Positions 14,035-22,534 of a DNA stretch of 23,757 nucleotides are shown in pieces; position 1 is the stretch's first letter; the number at the start of each line of letters is the position of its first letter. Source of the DNA: Draconibacterium sp. (GTDB taxonomy: Bacteria > Bacteroidota > Bacteroidia > Bacteroidales > Prolixibacteraceae). The notes beneath the pieces were generated by a model. That model saw nothing but the letters and a program-made list of their open reading frames with translations. It was not told where the DNA came from and searched no databases. Position numbers and translations under genes: made by a program. The stretch spans positions 1 to 23,757 of the forward strand of contig JAUVDE010000005.1 in assembly GCA_030595485.1 (NCBI GenBank). The letters are read 5' to 3'.

Positions 14035-16095
14035 CTATTTCCAAAAGCGTGCAATCAAAACTTCGGCTAAAATAAATGCTAAGGCTAACAGAATACACAA
14101 TTTCCAAAGTTGTTTACCATTTTGTATCTCCTCAAAAATTTCAGAGAAGTTGCGTTCCACCTCCTCAATAATGGTAGCATTGGTTTGCTGAGCTACATCA
14201 AGTTTGTCTTTTAACTCGGTAGATCCGAAATAACGCAAATCGCTTTCCAAACGATTATAATTAAAAGCCATCGACGAAACAACGTGTCCATCATTTTGAA
14301 TGAGATAATGCCCGTCGGTGCTTATTTGTTCGCCAAATTCGATACGGGTACCACGCCCTGTAATACTTTTCGCCGGAATAAATTTATCGGCATTTACAGG
14401 GTTTTCAATTTCTAACGACGATTCCAGATTTACCTTTAGGTTGCGTGGAATATCGAAAAAAGTATTTTCTCCTACTGTAAACGAAATTTCTTGTTTAGGT
14501 AAGCTGTTTAATACAATGTTGTAAAGGGTTGGTACAAATAATATATCGCGTGCAAATGCTTCGTTCTTTTGGTTTAATGGAAAACTAAATACCCAAACCT
14601 TACCGTCTTCGTAATTCAATTGCGAAAGGGCTTTGTCGCCATTTTGGAAGGTTAATAGCTCGTTCTCAGCAGAGCGGGTGGTAGTTTCAAAACGCAAGTG
14701 CCCTTCAATGCTCGGAAGTATTGGATTTTGCTCGCGTTTGCGGAAAACGTCTTTAAAGAAATTGTTCTCAAAATCGATTCCTGAAATGTCTTGTTTTGTG
14801 GAATCCATTCCAACAATCCGCATAGCATTAAACTGGTCTAATAACTGGTTGTTAAAAGACGGATTGTTGCTAGTACCCGGAAATAGTACGACTGATGTTC
14901 CCTTATTAACCGCACTTTCTAACTCATTTAAAAAGCCACTGGTAAAGTTGTTGAGATTGACAAGGAATATGGTGTTGTATTCATGTAAACGGTTAACCTG
15001 CATGCTTTTTACATCCATTTCGTCAAGCTGCACATAGTTGTCGTTGGCAAACAAGGCCGTTAAATAATTTAGTCCTTCTTTCGAGTCGTCGTTTTTATTC
15101 GAAATGGCCAGAGCTTTTAAGTTCTTTTCAACAAAATAACTAATGTACCAGTTGTTGTCGTGTGTAAAAGGGTAATCCGATATTTCTATTTTACCCAATT
15201 GTACGCCACTGGAATTGTTGTTGTATTTTAAGTTGGCTACGATTTCGTTTTGTGCCTCCACCGAAAAGTTGGTAATCGATTTAATCGAATCGTTTAGGAA
15301 TAGCTTTAAAGGAAGGTTCTGATAATCCTGATTCGAACTGTTTTTTATACGAACAAACATATTTTCCTCTTGTCCCATTCGGTGAGCAGGAACTTCAACC
15401 CAACACGAATCGATGTACAAATTGGCTACTTCATTTGGCACCAGAGGCAAGTAATAACTAAAAATATTTGCTTCAGAAAAGTTAGGAATGTCAGTAACGG
15501 TTCGTTGAAAATCGGAAATAAAATAAAGGTTCTTATCAGCGTTTTCTGTAGTTTCATTTTTTTGGCTGGCAAAACGATTGTAGATTAAGGATAGCGGCAC
15601 CGCAGTTGGTGAAGTTTGCACTTCGGAAACCTCTTGTATAAATTGCTCTTTATTGTAAACGTGCTGATGTTTGGGTTTTAAGTCGTTGGTAAACAGCCTG
15701 AATTTTGTTCCGGCAGGGTAGGCCAAACAAATTTCCAACGCCTTATTTCGTGCTACTTCCAACAGTTGCCCCTGTTCCGAAAGCGCATTCATACTAAACG
15801 AATTATCGATATAAACAGCTACCAGCTGATTGGGCTGTGTTTGGGCGTCGCGGTTGGCAGGTATGAAGGGCTGTGAAAAGGAAAACACCAAAAATAGAAT
15901 GGTCAAAATTCGTGCTGCTAGCATAAGCAACTGCTTTAATCTCGATTTTTTCTTCGACTCTTTTTTTATGTCTTTTAAAAAATCGACATTGCTGAAATAC
16001 ACCGTTTTGTAGCGTTTGAAACTAAACAAGTGAATTAGAATGGGAATGGCTATTGCCAGCAGTGCAAACAGGAATGTAGGAAAAAGAAACTTCAT
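14035..16095 (-). CDS. BatA-domain (aerotolerance-type) membrane protein with vWA domain
   Basis: 686 residues. The N-terminus (1-24, LFPTFLFALLAIAIPILIHL) and a second helix at about 56-76 match the Bacteroidota BatA/aerotolerance N-terminal domain, including the FSFKRYKTVYFSNVDFL link. A von Willebrand A-like domain begins at VAVYIDNSFSM (92-102) with the metal site pattern DxSxS (Asp97, Ser99, Ser101). A long periplasmic region follows and a single C-terminal helix (about 662-684, ending ARFWK) anchors the end. Relatives are of uncertain function; the Bat operon association with oxygen tolerance is a family label, and no AAA ATPase (MoxR) partner is in the window. It lies 56 bp downstream of the isoaspartyl peptidase gene. 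Confidence 0.88.
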   Translation of the reverse strand: MKFLFPTFLFALLAIAIPILIHLFSFKRYKTVYFSNVDFLKDIKKESKKKSRLKQLLMLAARILTILFLVFSFSQPFIPANRDAQTQPNQLVAVYIDNSFSMNALSEQGQLLEVARNKALEICLAYPAGTKFRLFTNDLKPKHQHVYNKEQFIQEVSEVQTSPTAVPLSLIYNRFASQKNETTENADKNLYFISDFQRTVTDIPNFSEANIFSYYLPLVPNEVANLYIDSCWVEVPAHRMGQEENMFVRIKNSSNQDYQNLPLKLFLNDSIKSITNFSVEAQNEIVANLKYNNNSSGVQLGKIEISDYPFTHDNNWYISYFVEKNLKALAISNKNDDSKEGLNYLTALFANDNYVQLDEMDVKSMQVNRLHEYNTIFLVNLNNFTSGFLNELESAVNKGTSVVLFPGTSNNPSFNNQLLDQFNAMRIVGMDSTKQDISGIDFENNFFKDVFRKREQNPILPSIEGHLRFETTTRSAENELLTFQNGDKALSQLNYEDGKVWVFSFPLNQKNEAFARDILFVPTLYNIVLNSLPKQEISFTVGENTFFDIPRNLKVNLESSLEIENPVNADKFIPAKSITGRGTRIEFGEQISTDGHYLIQNDGHVVSSMAFNYNRLESDLRYFGSTELKDKLDVAQQTNATIIEEVERNFSEIFEEIQNGKQLWKLCILLALAFILAEVLIARFWK

Positions 16096-16105
16096 ATTAA
16101 AAATC

Positions 16106-16133
16106 AGTAGACCGAAGACCGAAGTCGGGAGTC
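16106..16133. repeat. Degenerate 7-bp tandem repeat (CGAAGAC type)
   Basis: Heptads AGTAGAC, CGAAGAC, CGAAGTC, GGGAGTC lie between the peptidase stop (16152) and the BatA-protein start (16095). Confidence 0.6.
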
Positions 16134-16151
16134 ATTTATTCAGTTTATAAT

Positions 16152-17132
16152 TTATTCGTTTTCAAAAATGGCAACTTTGCGTTCGCCACTCGATTTTACG
16201 TAGCCGCGAAACATACCGCTGGTATTAAATTCCATGGCAATATTTCCTTTGGCATCAACACCAATAACACCCCCGGTACCTTTTAGTTCCGAAAGCTTCT
16301 TTATTTCTTCACGGCAAGCATCTATAATGTTTAAATCTTTATATTCCATCATAGCTGAAATATCGCGGGCAAAACCAAGGCGTATGTAATATTCGCCATG
16401 TCCGGTACACGAAACGGCACAGGTTTTATTATTTGCATAAGTACCTGCGCCAATTATAGGAGCATCGCCAATTCGTCCGTATTTTTTATTGGTCATTCCA
16501 CCTGTCGATGTCCCGGCACAAAGGTTTCCGTGCATGTCTAAAACAGCGCATCCAACGGTTCCCATGTTGTCTTTTTTAGTACGTTCACGTTCCTTTTTCA
16601 ACAATCGTTGTAACGATTGGTAACGCGACTCGGTAAAGAAATACTTGTTTGGAACAATGTCTAATCCTTGTTGTTTGGCAAATGCAGAAGCACCTTCACC
16701 ACTTAAAAACACATGCACCGAGTTATTCATTACTTCAAGTGCCGCAGTTATCGGATTTTTAATGTCGCAGACTCCTGCAACTGCACCAGCATTTAAAGTC
16801 TTTCCCTCCATAATTGATGCATCCAATTCGTTTACACCATCGTGTGTAAAAACCGCACCTTTTCCTGCATTAAAAAGCGGCGAATCTTCCAGAATTTTGA
16901 TTACCTCCACAACAACTTTGCTTGCTGCAGCTCCATTTTTTAACATTTTATCTCCAATATTCAGTGCTTCATTCAGTTTGGTTTTGTATTCAGCCCGACG
17001 CTCTTCCGAAATTTTATCTTTCGACATTACTCCCGCGCCGCCATGTATAACCAAGGCATATTTTTGTTGTCCAAAACCTATTACTGCTATTAATAGTAGT
17101 GCAAAGGAGAAAAGCAATGTTTTGAAATGCAT
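16152..17132 (-). CDS. Exported isoaspartyl peptidase / L-asparaginase (Ntn hydrolase)
   Basis: 326 residues with a Sec signal peptide (1-22, ending GFGQQ), so periplasmic or secreted. The mature enzyme starts with the family motif VIHGGAG (28-34) and has SPLFNAGKGAVF at 84-95. The autocleavage site is MGTVGCAVLD, with Thr192 as the new N-terminal nucleophile; TSTGGM (208-213), RIGDAPIIGAG (220-230) and SCTGHGEYYIR (241-251) build the substrate pocket. Family members (EcAIII/IaaA type) remove isoaspartyl residues from peptides and hydrolyse L-asparagine. Length and motifs are complete, so activity is likely. The gene has no clear operon partner apart from the BatA-type gene 56 bp downstream. 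Confidence 0.95.
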   Translation of the reverse strand: MHFKTLLFSFALLLIAVIGFGQQKYALVIHGGAGVMSKDKISEERRAEYKTKLNEALNIGDKMLKNGAAASKVVVEVIKILEDSPLFNAGKGAVFTHDGVNELDASIMEGKTLNAGAVAGVCDIKNPITAALEVMNNSVHVFLSGEGASAFAKQQGLDIVPNKYFFTESRYQSLQRLLKKERERTKKDNMGTVGCAVLDMHGNLCAGTSTGGMTNKKYGRIGDAPIIGAGTYANNKTCAVSCTGHGEYYIRLGFARDISAMMEYKDLNIIDACREEIKKLSELKGTGGVIGVDAKGNIAMEFNTSGMFRGYVKSSGERKVAIFENE

Positions 17133-17276
17133 AGCGTTTGTTTTAGGAAATACAAAAATGAGATAATATTCGAAAAAAGTGGTGTATAAATTTAATATTC
17201 TTTTCGTGTATTGCAGAAATAATTCTTCCTCAAAGTTGTTGTATGTAAATATTGTTTATTATTTGGGCTAGGAAGT

Positions 17277-17298
17277 CTAAACAAAAAGTTTAGTTTCG
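17277..17298 (+). promoter_or_regulatory. Candidate promoter/operator of the MerR gene
   Basis: Inverted repeat CTAAAC-N5-GTTTAG (17277-17293) overlaps TAGTTTCG (17291-17298), which is one mismatch from TAnnTTTG. The ATG at 17334 lies 35 bp beyond. No TTG at the proper -33 distance. A regulator bound here would block its own promoter. Confidence 0.4.
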
Positions 17299-17333
17299 TG
17301 TTTCAATTTAATATACATTGTCAACTGTTAAGT

Positions 17334-18212
17334 ATGAAACAAGAAGGATATTCAATCAAAGACCTGGAAACATTATCGGGTATAAAAGCACATACCATTC
17401 GTATTTGGGAAAAACGTTATGGCTTGTTAAACCCCGAACGTACCGATACGAATATCCGGTATTATACCGATCATGATTTACGCCGAATTTTAAATGTATC
17501 ACTTTTGGTGAAGAACGGTTTTAAAATATCGAAAGTAGCCAAATGGGAGCCAGAGCAAATTCGGGATACTATTTTAGAAGTAACAAAGGGAAAGAATGAC
17601 GAGGAAGGCTATGTTGAACGCTTGTTGCTTTATATGGTTAATTTCGATAATGTTAATTTTTACAAGTTGATTAACGAAATTCATGAACGTTATGGAGTTG
17701 AAGAGGCTACCCACAAAATTGCGTTTAGTTTGTTTGAACGGATTGGTACATTTTGGCAAGTAGGTTCTATCTTTCCAGCACAAGAGCATTATGTAACAAA
17801 TATTATTCGGCAAAAATTAATAGCTGCAATCGATAATATTGGTTTAAACAATACCCGCAATCAAACCATATTATTTTATCTTCCCGAAAATGAGTTGCAC
17901 GAATTAAGTTTATTGTTTTATTCATATCTGGCACAAAAGAGTGGATACAACGTTATTTACCTGGGGCAATTTGTACCCTTCAACGATTTGCAAAAATTAC
18001 AGTCGCATGCAAAAATTGATTTTGTGTTTACCGCTTTTATCAACTCATTGCCAAAAGAAGAACTAGAAAAATATTTATATGATTTGAGAGGATTATTTCA
18101 GCAACAAAAGATTTTTATAACTGGTTGGCAGGTGAATCATTTAAAACCGGTGTTACCTCGAAATGTAAAAACGGTAAAAGACTACAAAGAGTTTAAAAAG
18201 TATTTGGGTTAG
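17334..18212 (+). CDS. MerR-family regulator with cobalamin-binding-type domain (CarH/LitR-like)
   Basis: 292 residues from the ATG at 17334; an earlier GTG at 17298 would overlap the promoter-like element. Residues 1-75 form the MerR helix-turn-helix (YSIKDLETLSGIKAHTIRIWEKRYGLL, written at 6-32, then TNIRYY). Residues about 90-170 are a helical bundle carrying the Wx9EH motif (Trp141, Glu151, His152) that in CarH packs against adenosylcobalamin. The C-terminal Rossmann part (175-290) has ELHELS (187-192), matching ExHxxG except for Ser in place of Gly, and GYNVIYLGQFVPFNDL (204-219). His189 would be the lower axial ligand. CarH/LitR proteins are light-dependent repressors of carotenoid or DNA-repair genes; no such target is next to it here. 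Its 3' end is only 3 bp from the convergent small gene. Confidence 0.9.
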   Translation: MKQEGYSIKDLETLSGIKAHTIRIWEKRYGLLNPERTDTNIRYYTDHDLRRILNVSLLVKNGFKISKVAKWEPEQIRDTILEVTKGKNDEEGYVERLLLYMVNFDNVNFYKLINEIHERYGVEEATHKIAFSLFERIGTFWQVGSIFPAQEHYVTNIIRQKLIAAIDNIGLNNTRNQTILFYLPENELHELSLLFYSYLAQKSGYNVIYLGQFVPFNDLQKLQSHAKIDFVFTAFINSLPKEELEKYLYDLRGLFQQQKIFITGWQVNHLKPVLPRNVKTVKDYKEFKKYLG

Positions 18213-18215
18213 CAT

Positions 18216-18398
18216 TTAATGGTCGAGAACATTGACCTTTATTATATAAAGCATTAATAAAATTACCAGCGTAATTGAGGTGAGTAGAATTCCTTCATAA
18301 AGTTGTTTGTCGCTTGATGCCATTGGAACAAGAACAACAGCCACAGCCAAACAAATTAAGAAAAAAATTACTGCCCCTAAATGGTATTTTCTTTTCAT
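18216..18398 (-). CDS. Small two-helix membrane protein
   Basis: 60 residues with a basic start (MKRKYH), a helix at about 8-26, a short polar loop (SSDKQLYEG) and a second helix at about 36-54, then a charged end. Positive-inside rule places the N-terminus in the cytoplasm. I do not recognise the family. Supported by the clean ATG, complete hydropathy pattern and neat 3-bp spacing from the convergent regulator gene; no promoter identified with confidence. The 250 bp upstream (18399-18651) hold no supportable gene, only a weak inverted repeat GTCTAAA/TTTAGAC at 18615-18652. Confidence 0.55.
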   Translation of the reverse strand: MKRKYHLGAVIFFLICLAVAVVLVPMASSDKQLYEGILLTSITLVILLMLYIIKVNVLDH

Positions 18399-18651
18399 AT
18401 CTCTTGTTTTGAAGTACTATATACAATTTACGAAATAAGGCACTGGAAAACAATAGTTTATTCATAAGTTGTTTGTAAGTCGCAAGTGAATCAGACATCT
18501 TTTATACCATAAAGTGGGTTGTAAACAGCTTGAATGTGCCGGATCAAGATACTAATTCAAATAGAGTTATTTTGAAAGTTGAGCATTGAAGAAACTGAGT
18601 AGATCTCTAATTAGTCTAAAATATATTGGCGAATCTAATCAAGCTTTAGAC

Positions 18652-18840
18652 TCAGTCTTTTGTAGTTTCACTCAAATTTGTAAGTCCCGGATATAGGGCA
18701 ATTTTTTTCATAGCACTGGTATTTATTTCCAGGAGCTCATCGTCGTCACTTTGGGGAGTATTGCTAAAGTATAAATTGTAATTGGCGTTAACAGGAACCA
18801 AAACGTTACAATCCAGGTGTGGCGGAATTCGGATGTCCAT
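18652..18840 (-). CDS. Fragment downstream of an in-frame TGA, likely C-terminal part of the lipoprotein
   Basis: 62 residues beginning MDIRIPPHLDCNVLVPVNANY. It lies in the same frame as the preceding lipoprotein; only TGA and two sense codons (Asp, Phe) separate the previous Tyr from this Met. Continuous reading would give NDY-(TGA)-DFMDIRIPP, and a Cys-for-stop replacement would restore one protein of about 169 residues. It may be translated by re-initiation at this ATG, or be the dead end of a broken gene. Function unknown. Confidence 0.4.
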   Translation of the reverse strand: MDIRIPPHLDCNVLVPVNANYNLYFSNTPQSDDDELLEINTSAMKKIALYPGLTNLSETTKD

Positions 18841-18846
18841 AAAATC

Positions 18847-19161
18847 TCAGTAATCATTTTTATCCCAAATTAAGTCCGTTAGCATATTTACATAAATGGT
18901 GTCGTTGCCTGGATTTATTAAGTTCAACTTTTTAAATTGTTGGTCGGAGGGAACATAGGCGACATCGGTTTCAGTCGCTACAGCAATAAAGACAGACCCA
19001 ATTCCTAACATTACATCACAAAAAACATTACTACACCGCGTATTTTGTAGCTCTTTCTGCCGTTCTAAGCTCGATTCATCATAAAAATACTTTGGTGAAG
19101 AACAGGACAGAACAAACAAGCTTAATGCAAGCAGCAGCGTATAGGCAAGATGTTTTTTCAT
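18847..19161 (-). CDS. Small lipoprotein, probably truncated
   Basis: 104 residues with a lipoprotein signal peptide and lipobox VLSC at Cys20, so anchored in the envelope. The mature part includes RCSNVFCD and the hydrophobic GIGSVFIAVATETDVAYV stretch, then NPGNDTIYVNMLTDLIW. I recognise no family with confidence. The TGA at 18847-18849 is followed in the same frame by 64 further codons, so this looks like the front part of a longer protein. It stands 53 bp downstream of the DUF1501 gene stop and may be cotranscribed with it. Confidence 0.6.
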   Translation of the reverse strand: MKKHLAYTLLLALSLFVLSCSSPKYFYDESSLERQKELQNTRCSNVFCDVMLGIGSVFIAVATETDVAYVPSDQQFKKLNLINPGNDTIYVNMLTDLIWDKNDY

Positions 19162-19214
19162 GGCAGTTGTTTTGATCTGATACGATCAATTTTCGTGCCT
19201 TAACTACCTAAAAA

Positions 19215-20774
19215 CTATTGTAAGGAAATAATTTGGGAATCTTTTATGTTTTTGTTCTGTAGCACAAGTAAATAATTTCCATTAGCTAAACCGTCTCTTG
19301 AAAATGATACTGATTGATTTTCTTCTGTTACTGATTTATCCATCAGGATTTTAACCAGCTGTCCCGAAAGCGTATATAGTTTTAAAGAAACCCAACCATC
19401 AACACTGGAGAATTGAATTTCGCTGGTATTTTTTATGGGATTCGGATAAACCGGTAATAATTTTAGCTCTTTGGATTTATTATTCAATTCTGAAACATCA
19501 ACCGAAGATTTTAAAATGGGTAGAATTTCGAATTCATTAAAGAGTATATTTTTAATTTCAGAATCATCTACATCAAACCAGTGGTGGAGAATGGAAGCGT
19601 AAACACTTCTGAAATCCACCTTCATTTTGACATTAGTTTTTTTCTCAACCTCTTCAGGAATAACAGGATTTTCTCCAAATACAGTGGGATTTACCTGGCT
19701 GCCAAACAACATCATTGGGAATGCTGCGCCATGGTCGGTTCCATCACTTTTATTGGAGCCAATTCGTCTTCCAAACTCACTGTAAATCAGTGAAAGTACG
19801 TCATCTTCATTACCGTGTTGTTTTAATTCATCTTGAAAGGCTAAGGAAGCCTCAGACACTTTTTGCAATAACTCGGCATGTTTACCGGTATGTGTTTCAC
19901 CTGCAACAACCTGAGTGGCATGTGTGTCGAAACCACCTAGGTTAACAATGTAAATGGGAGTAGTTAATCCGCCGGCAATAAGACGTGCTACTATTTTAAG
20001 TTTATCGGCTAGACTGTTTGCTTTTGCTTCAGGCCAAAGCAACGAACTACTTTCCGATAACTCGGAAACCTCTGAAACTACTTCCAGATATTTCTCAGTA
20101 CTAAGCATTACTTTTGTAACATACTCCAACTCGTAGCCATAAGGTGTATCAGTATAAGTGGTATTATTCGATTGCGATTCGTAGCTTGTATTCAAATTTT
20201 GTAGCACAATTCCCAGGTTAGTCATGTCGCCCTGACAAGTGGGTGAGCTACTGCTGCCAATGCTAATTGCCAAAGGGTGAGGATTGGTATTGTCAGGGTA
20301 ATTTTCAGGGTATTCTGGATGAAGTAATTCGAGATAACGGCCAAACCAACCCGATTCCACATTTGATTTAGAATCTGATGCTGAAAGCAAAATCTCTTTT
20401 GAACGGAAATGTGATAAATTTGGTTGCGGATAACCCACATTCTGAATAAACATCATTTTTTCCTCTTCGAACAAGCTTTTTACTCCACTCATTGAAGTAT
20501 GTACACCTTGCAAATCGTTCAGTGAAAGAATTTTATTTTCAGGGAGAACAACATCCGGTCGAACTTTTACCAAATTGTCGTACATATTTAAGGGAATTAA
20601 AGTGTTTAGCCCGTCATTTCCACCATCTAACTGAATAAGAACCAAAGCACGTCCCTTTGTTTGTTCAAGGTTAATTCCACTGTTTGCACCGAGAACCTGA
20701 ATGGCTTGTCCGTTTAATAAAAGCGGCAGAGTGACAAACGAGGCGGCATTTTTTATGAATTTTCTTCGGTCCAT
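19215..20774 (-). CDS. DUF1501 protein with T9SS type A sorting domain
   Basis: 519 residues. The N-terminus MDRRKFIKNAASFVTLPLLL is a Tat-like twin-arginine leader. The body (about 40-425) is DUF1501, related to the alkaline phosphatase/sulfatase fold: LVLIQLDGGNDGLNTLIPL at 45-63, GVHTSM, SHFRSKEI, GGFDTHATQ, YSEFGRRIGSN and DGTDHGAAFPMMLFG. The last 80 residues (440-519, from LPVYPNP) are a type IX secretion C-terminal domain, with the usual SLKLYTLSGQLV and NGNYLLVL strands, so the protein should be exported across the outer membrane and attached to the surface. The gene follows the DUF1800 gene by 4 bp. Substrate unknown; DUF1501/DUF1800 pairs are common in Bacteroidota and Planctomycetes. 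Confidence 0.93.
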   Translation of the reverse strand: MDRRKFIKNAASFVTLPLLLNGQAIQVLGANSGINLEQTKGRALVLIQLDGGNDGLNTLIPLNMYDNLVKVRPDVVLPENKILSLNDLQGVHTSMSGVKSLFEEEKMMFIQNVGYPQPNLSHFRSKEILLSASDSKSNVESGWFGRYLELLHPEYPENYPDNTNPHPLAISIGSSSSPTCQGDMTNLGIVLQNLNTSYESQSNNTTYTDTPYGYELEYVTKVMLSTEKYLEVVSEVSELSESSSLLWPEAKANSLADKLKIVARLIAGGLTTPIYIVNLGGFDTHATQVVAGETHTGKHAELLQKVSEASLAFQDELKQHGNEDDVLSLIYSEFGRRIGSNKSDGTDHGAAFPMMLFGSQVNPTVFGENPVIPEEVEKKTNVKMKVDFRSVYASILHHWFDVDDSEIKNILFNEFEILPILKSSVDVSELNNKSKELKLLPVYPNPIKNTSEIQFSSVDGWVSLKLYTLSGQLVKILMDKSVTEENQSVSFSRDGLANGNYLLVLQNKNIKDSQIISLQ

Positions 20775-20778
20775 AATT

Positions 20779-22383
20779 TTAAATAAGTTGGTACTCTGCC
20801 ATTGAGCACATTTTTACCAAAATATTTTTAAGACGGTTGCCAACTGCAATCTTTAAGTTCTCATCTTCCGGCTTATTAATATAGTTATTCCATTCTGCTG
20901 TCCATTCAAAATCGGGTAAGCCAGGAATGAGTGTCTCTTTAAAATCTGCAATTTGTTCTTGGTTTGGTGGAAGCGGAAATAATAAACTGGTGAAGGTTTC
21001 TAACAAATTGTCAATGTCATAAGGCGTTTCGGCAAGATATGCAAGCGTAAAGGGATCAAATGAAATTTTATCGACTCCAGTAACCGGACGAAGCTTCCAT
21101 TTTATTATGGCTTGAATAACGGTTGAGCGAGCCGGTATGGTAGCAGTATTTATCCAAAGTTCGTTGTACATGGGAGGTAAGTACCAGGCTGGCCATCCTG
21201 CCACATCAGGTGGATTTCCTAACTCCAAATCTTGCTTTTTAGCATAGGACCTTACCGTATTCGAAAAACCATACTGTGCTTGTATATTTGTTGCATCGGG
21301 TACACTGTATTCCAATTGCCGGATGATACCGACTGTAAATTCAAGAGGGTTTTTTATCATAGCCCCACAGTAGGCTTCGTCAAAAAAATGCTCGCTCGAT
21401 AATAAAGCTTTTAGTAGTGGTTTTATTTCAAAATTATTCTCGATAAAAAGTGTTGCCAGTGGTTCAATTATGTTTTGTTCAACATCGTCAGTTATTCTGA
21501 AATAGACAAACCAGCGATATAGTTTACGAACCAAATGTCGGGCTGTTTCTTTTTTGCTGAAAATCATTTCAATCAAATCTTTGTACTCATCTTCACCTTT
21601 ATCTATAATTACGTGCTTGTCATATATTTCAGAAAATACTTTTTCCGTTTTGTCGTGTTTTGATTCTTTGAAATAAGCTGAATCAGTATCTGAATTGGTT
21701 TTCCATCCGGTGAGCACTTTTGCAGCCTCGCGTATATCGTGTTCCGTATAATTAGTGTAATTTCCTTCTTCAATTAATTCGCCTTTACCTATTGTAAAAA
21801 GCTCAAAAAGCTCGCGAGCATAATTTTCATTGGGCGAACCTTCATCATTTCTAATCCCGTCGAGGTACTGCAGCATCCCAACATTAGTAGTCATATCTGC
21901 ACTTAGGGTTTTGAAATTACCAAGTGCCTGAGTTGTAATTAAAGTATTGTAGAGGTAATTGTAGTTGGTGTTTCGAACGGTATCGTTTTCAATCACAAAA
22001 TGATTATGCCAGAAAAGGGTCATTTTTTCAAGCAGGGAAATATCCTGCTGAAGCAAACGATTAACCCACCAGTTTTTATAGCTATAGATTCTCTCTCCTC
22101 GAAATTTTGAGTTGTATTTTGTTGTTACCCAGCTAGTACCAACCGGTACTTCTTCATCACCATTTTTAACACCCAAAGGTTTTGAAAGTGGCTCTGTCGG
22201 AGTTCGTAACAAATATTCTAAAGCATCTTCGGTGGTCATCTCCTTCACATAATTGATTTCACTCAGACGCGCGCCAAACATACTTCGGTTTAAAAGATGC
22301 TTTGCTTTTTGAAAACCTAAAGCTCCAGAAACAGGATTAAGACTGAGGACTCCCGATTTTAATTGCAGCTCTGCTGTATTCAT
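20779..22383 (-). CDS. DUF1800 domain protein
   Basis: 534 residues. Family hallmarks are HLLNRSMFGA (29-38), LFWHNHF (124-130), NENYARELFELFTIG (186-200), the YTEHDIREAAKVLTGW stretch, and GNPPDVAGWPAW near 395-410. No signal peptide or membrane segment is seen at the N-terminus, which starts with a soluble MNTAELQLKSG stretch; this is odd for a partner of a secreted protein. First gene of a two-gene operon with DUF1501. The biochemical role of DUF1800 is not known; in Bacteroidota and Planctomycetes it travels with DUF1501. Confidence 0.93.
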   Translation of the reverse strand: MNTAELQLKSGVLSLNPVSGALGFQKAKHLLNRSMFGARLSEINYVKEMTTEDALEYLLRTPTEPLSKPLGVKNGDEEVPVGTSWVTTKYNSKFRGERIYSYKNWWVNRLLQQDISLLEKMTLFWHNHFVIENDTVRNTNYNYLYNTLITTQALGNFKTLSADMTTNVGMLQYLDGIRNDEGSPNENYARELFELFTIGKGELIEEGNYTNYTEHDIREAAKVLTGWKTNSDTDSAYFKESKHDKTEKVFSEIYDKHVIIDKGEDEYKDLIEMIFSKKETARHLVRKLYRWFVYFRITDDVEQNIIEPLATLFIENNFEIKPLLKALLSSEHFFDEAYCGAMIKNPLEFTVGIIRQLEYSVPDATNIQAQYGFSNTVRSYAKKQDLELGNPPDVAGWPAWYLPPMYNELWINTATIPARSTVIQAIIKWKLRPVTGVDKISFDPFTLAYLAETPYDIDNLLETFTSLLFPLPPNQEQIADFKETLIPGLPDFEWTAEWNNYINKPEDENLKIAVGNRLKNILVKMCSMAEYQLI

Positions 22384-22534
22384 ACCTTGTACTTATTAGG
22401 AATTTGCTAGTTATACATACAATTATAGTCAATGTTTTGTTTGCTACGTCATTGATATTTTATTTATTCTTGTGAATAATTTTTAGCGATTTTTAGTTGT
22501 TGTGAATTCTATAGTTCTATTTTTATGGCCAGTT

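Noticed and set aside
16645..17166. 173-codon plus-strand open frame opposite the isoaspartyl peptidase
   Set aside because: Antisense shadow; the minus-strand frame has all catalytic motifs.
18594..18657. Inverted repeats ACTGAG/CTCAGT and GTCTAAA/TTTAGAC after the 62-residue frame
   Set aside because: Arms overlap each other and the loops are long (24 nt or more); no T-run, so neither terminator nor riboswitch can be supported.
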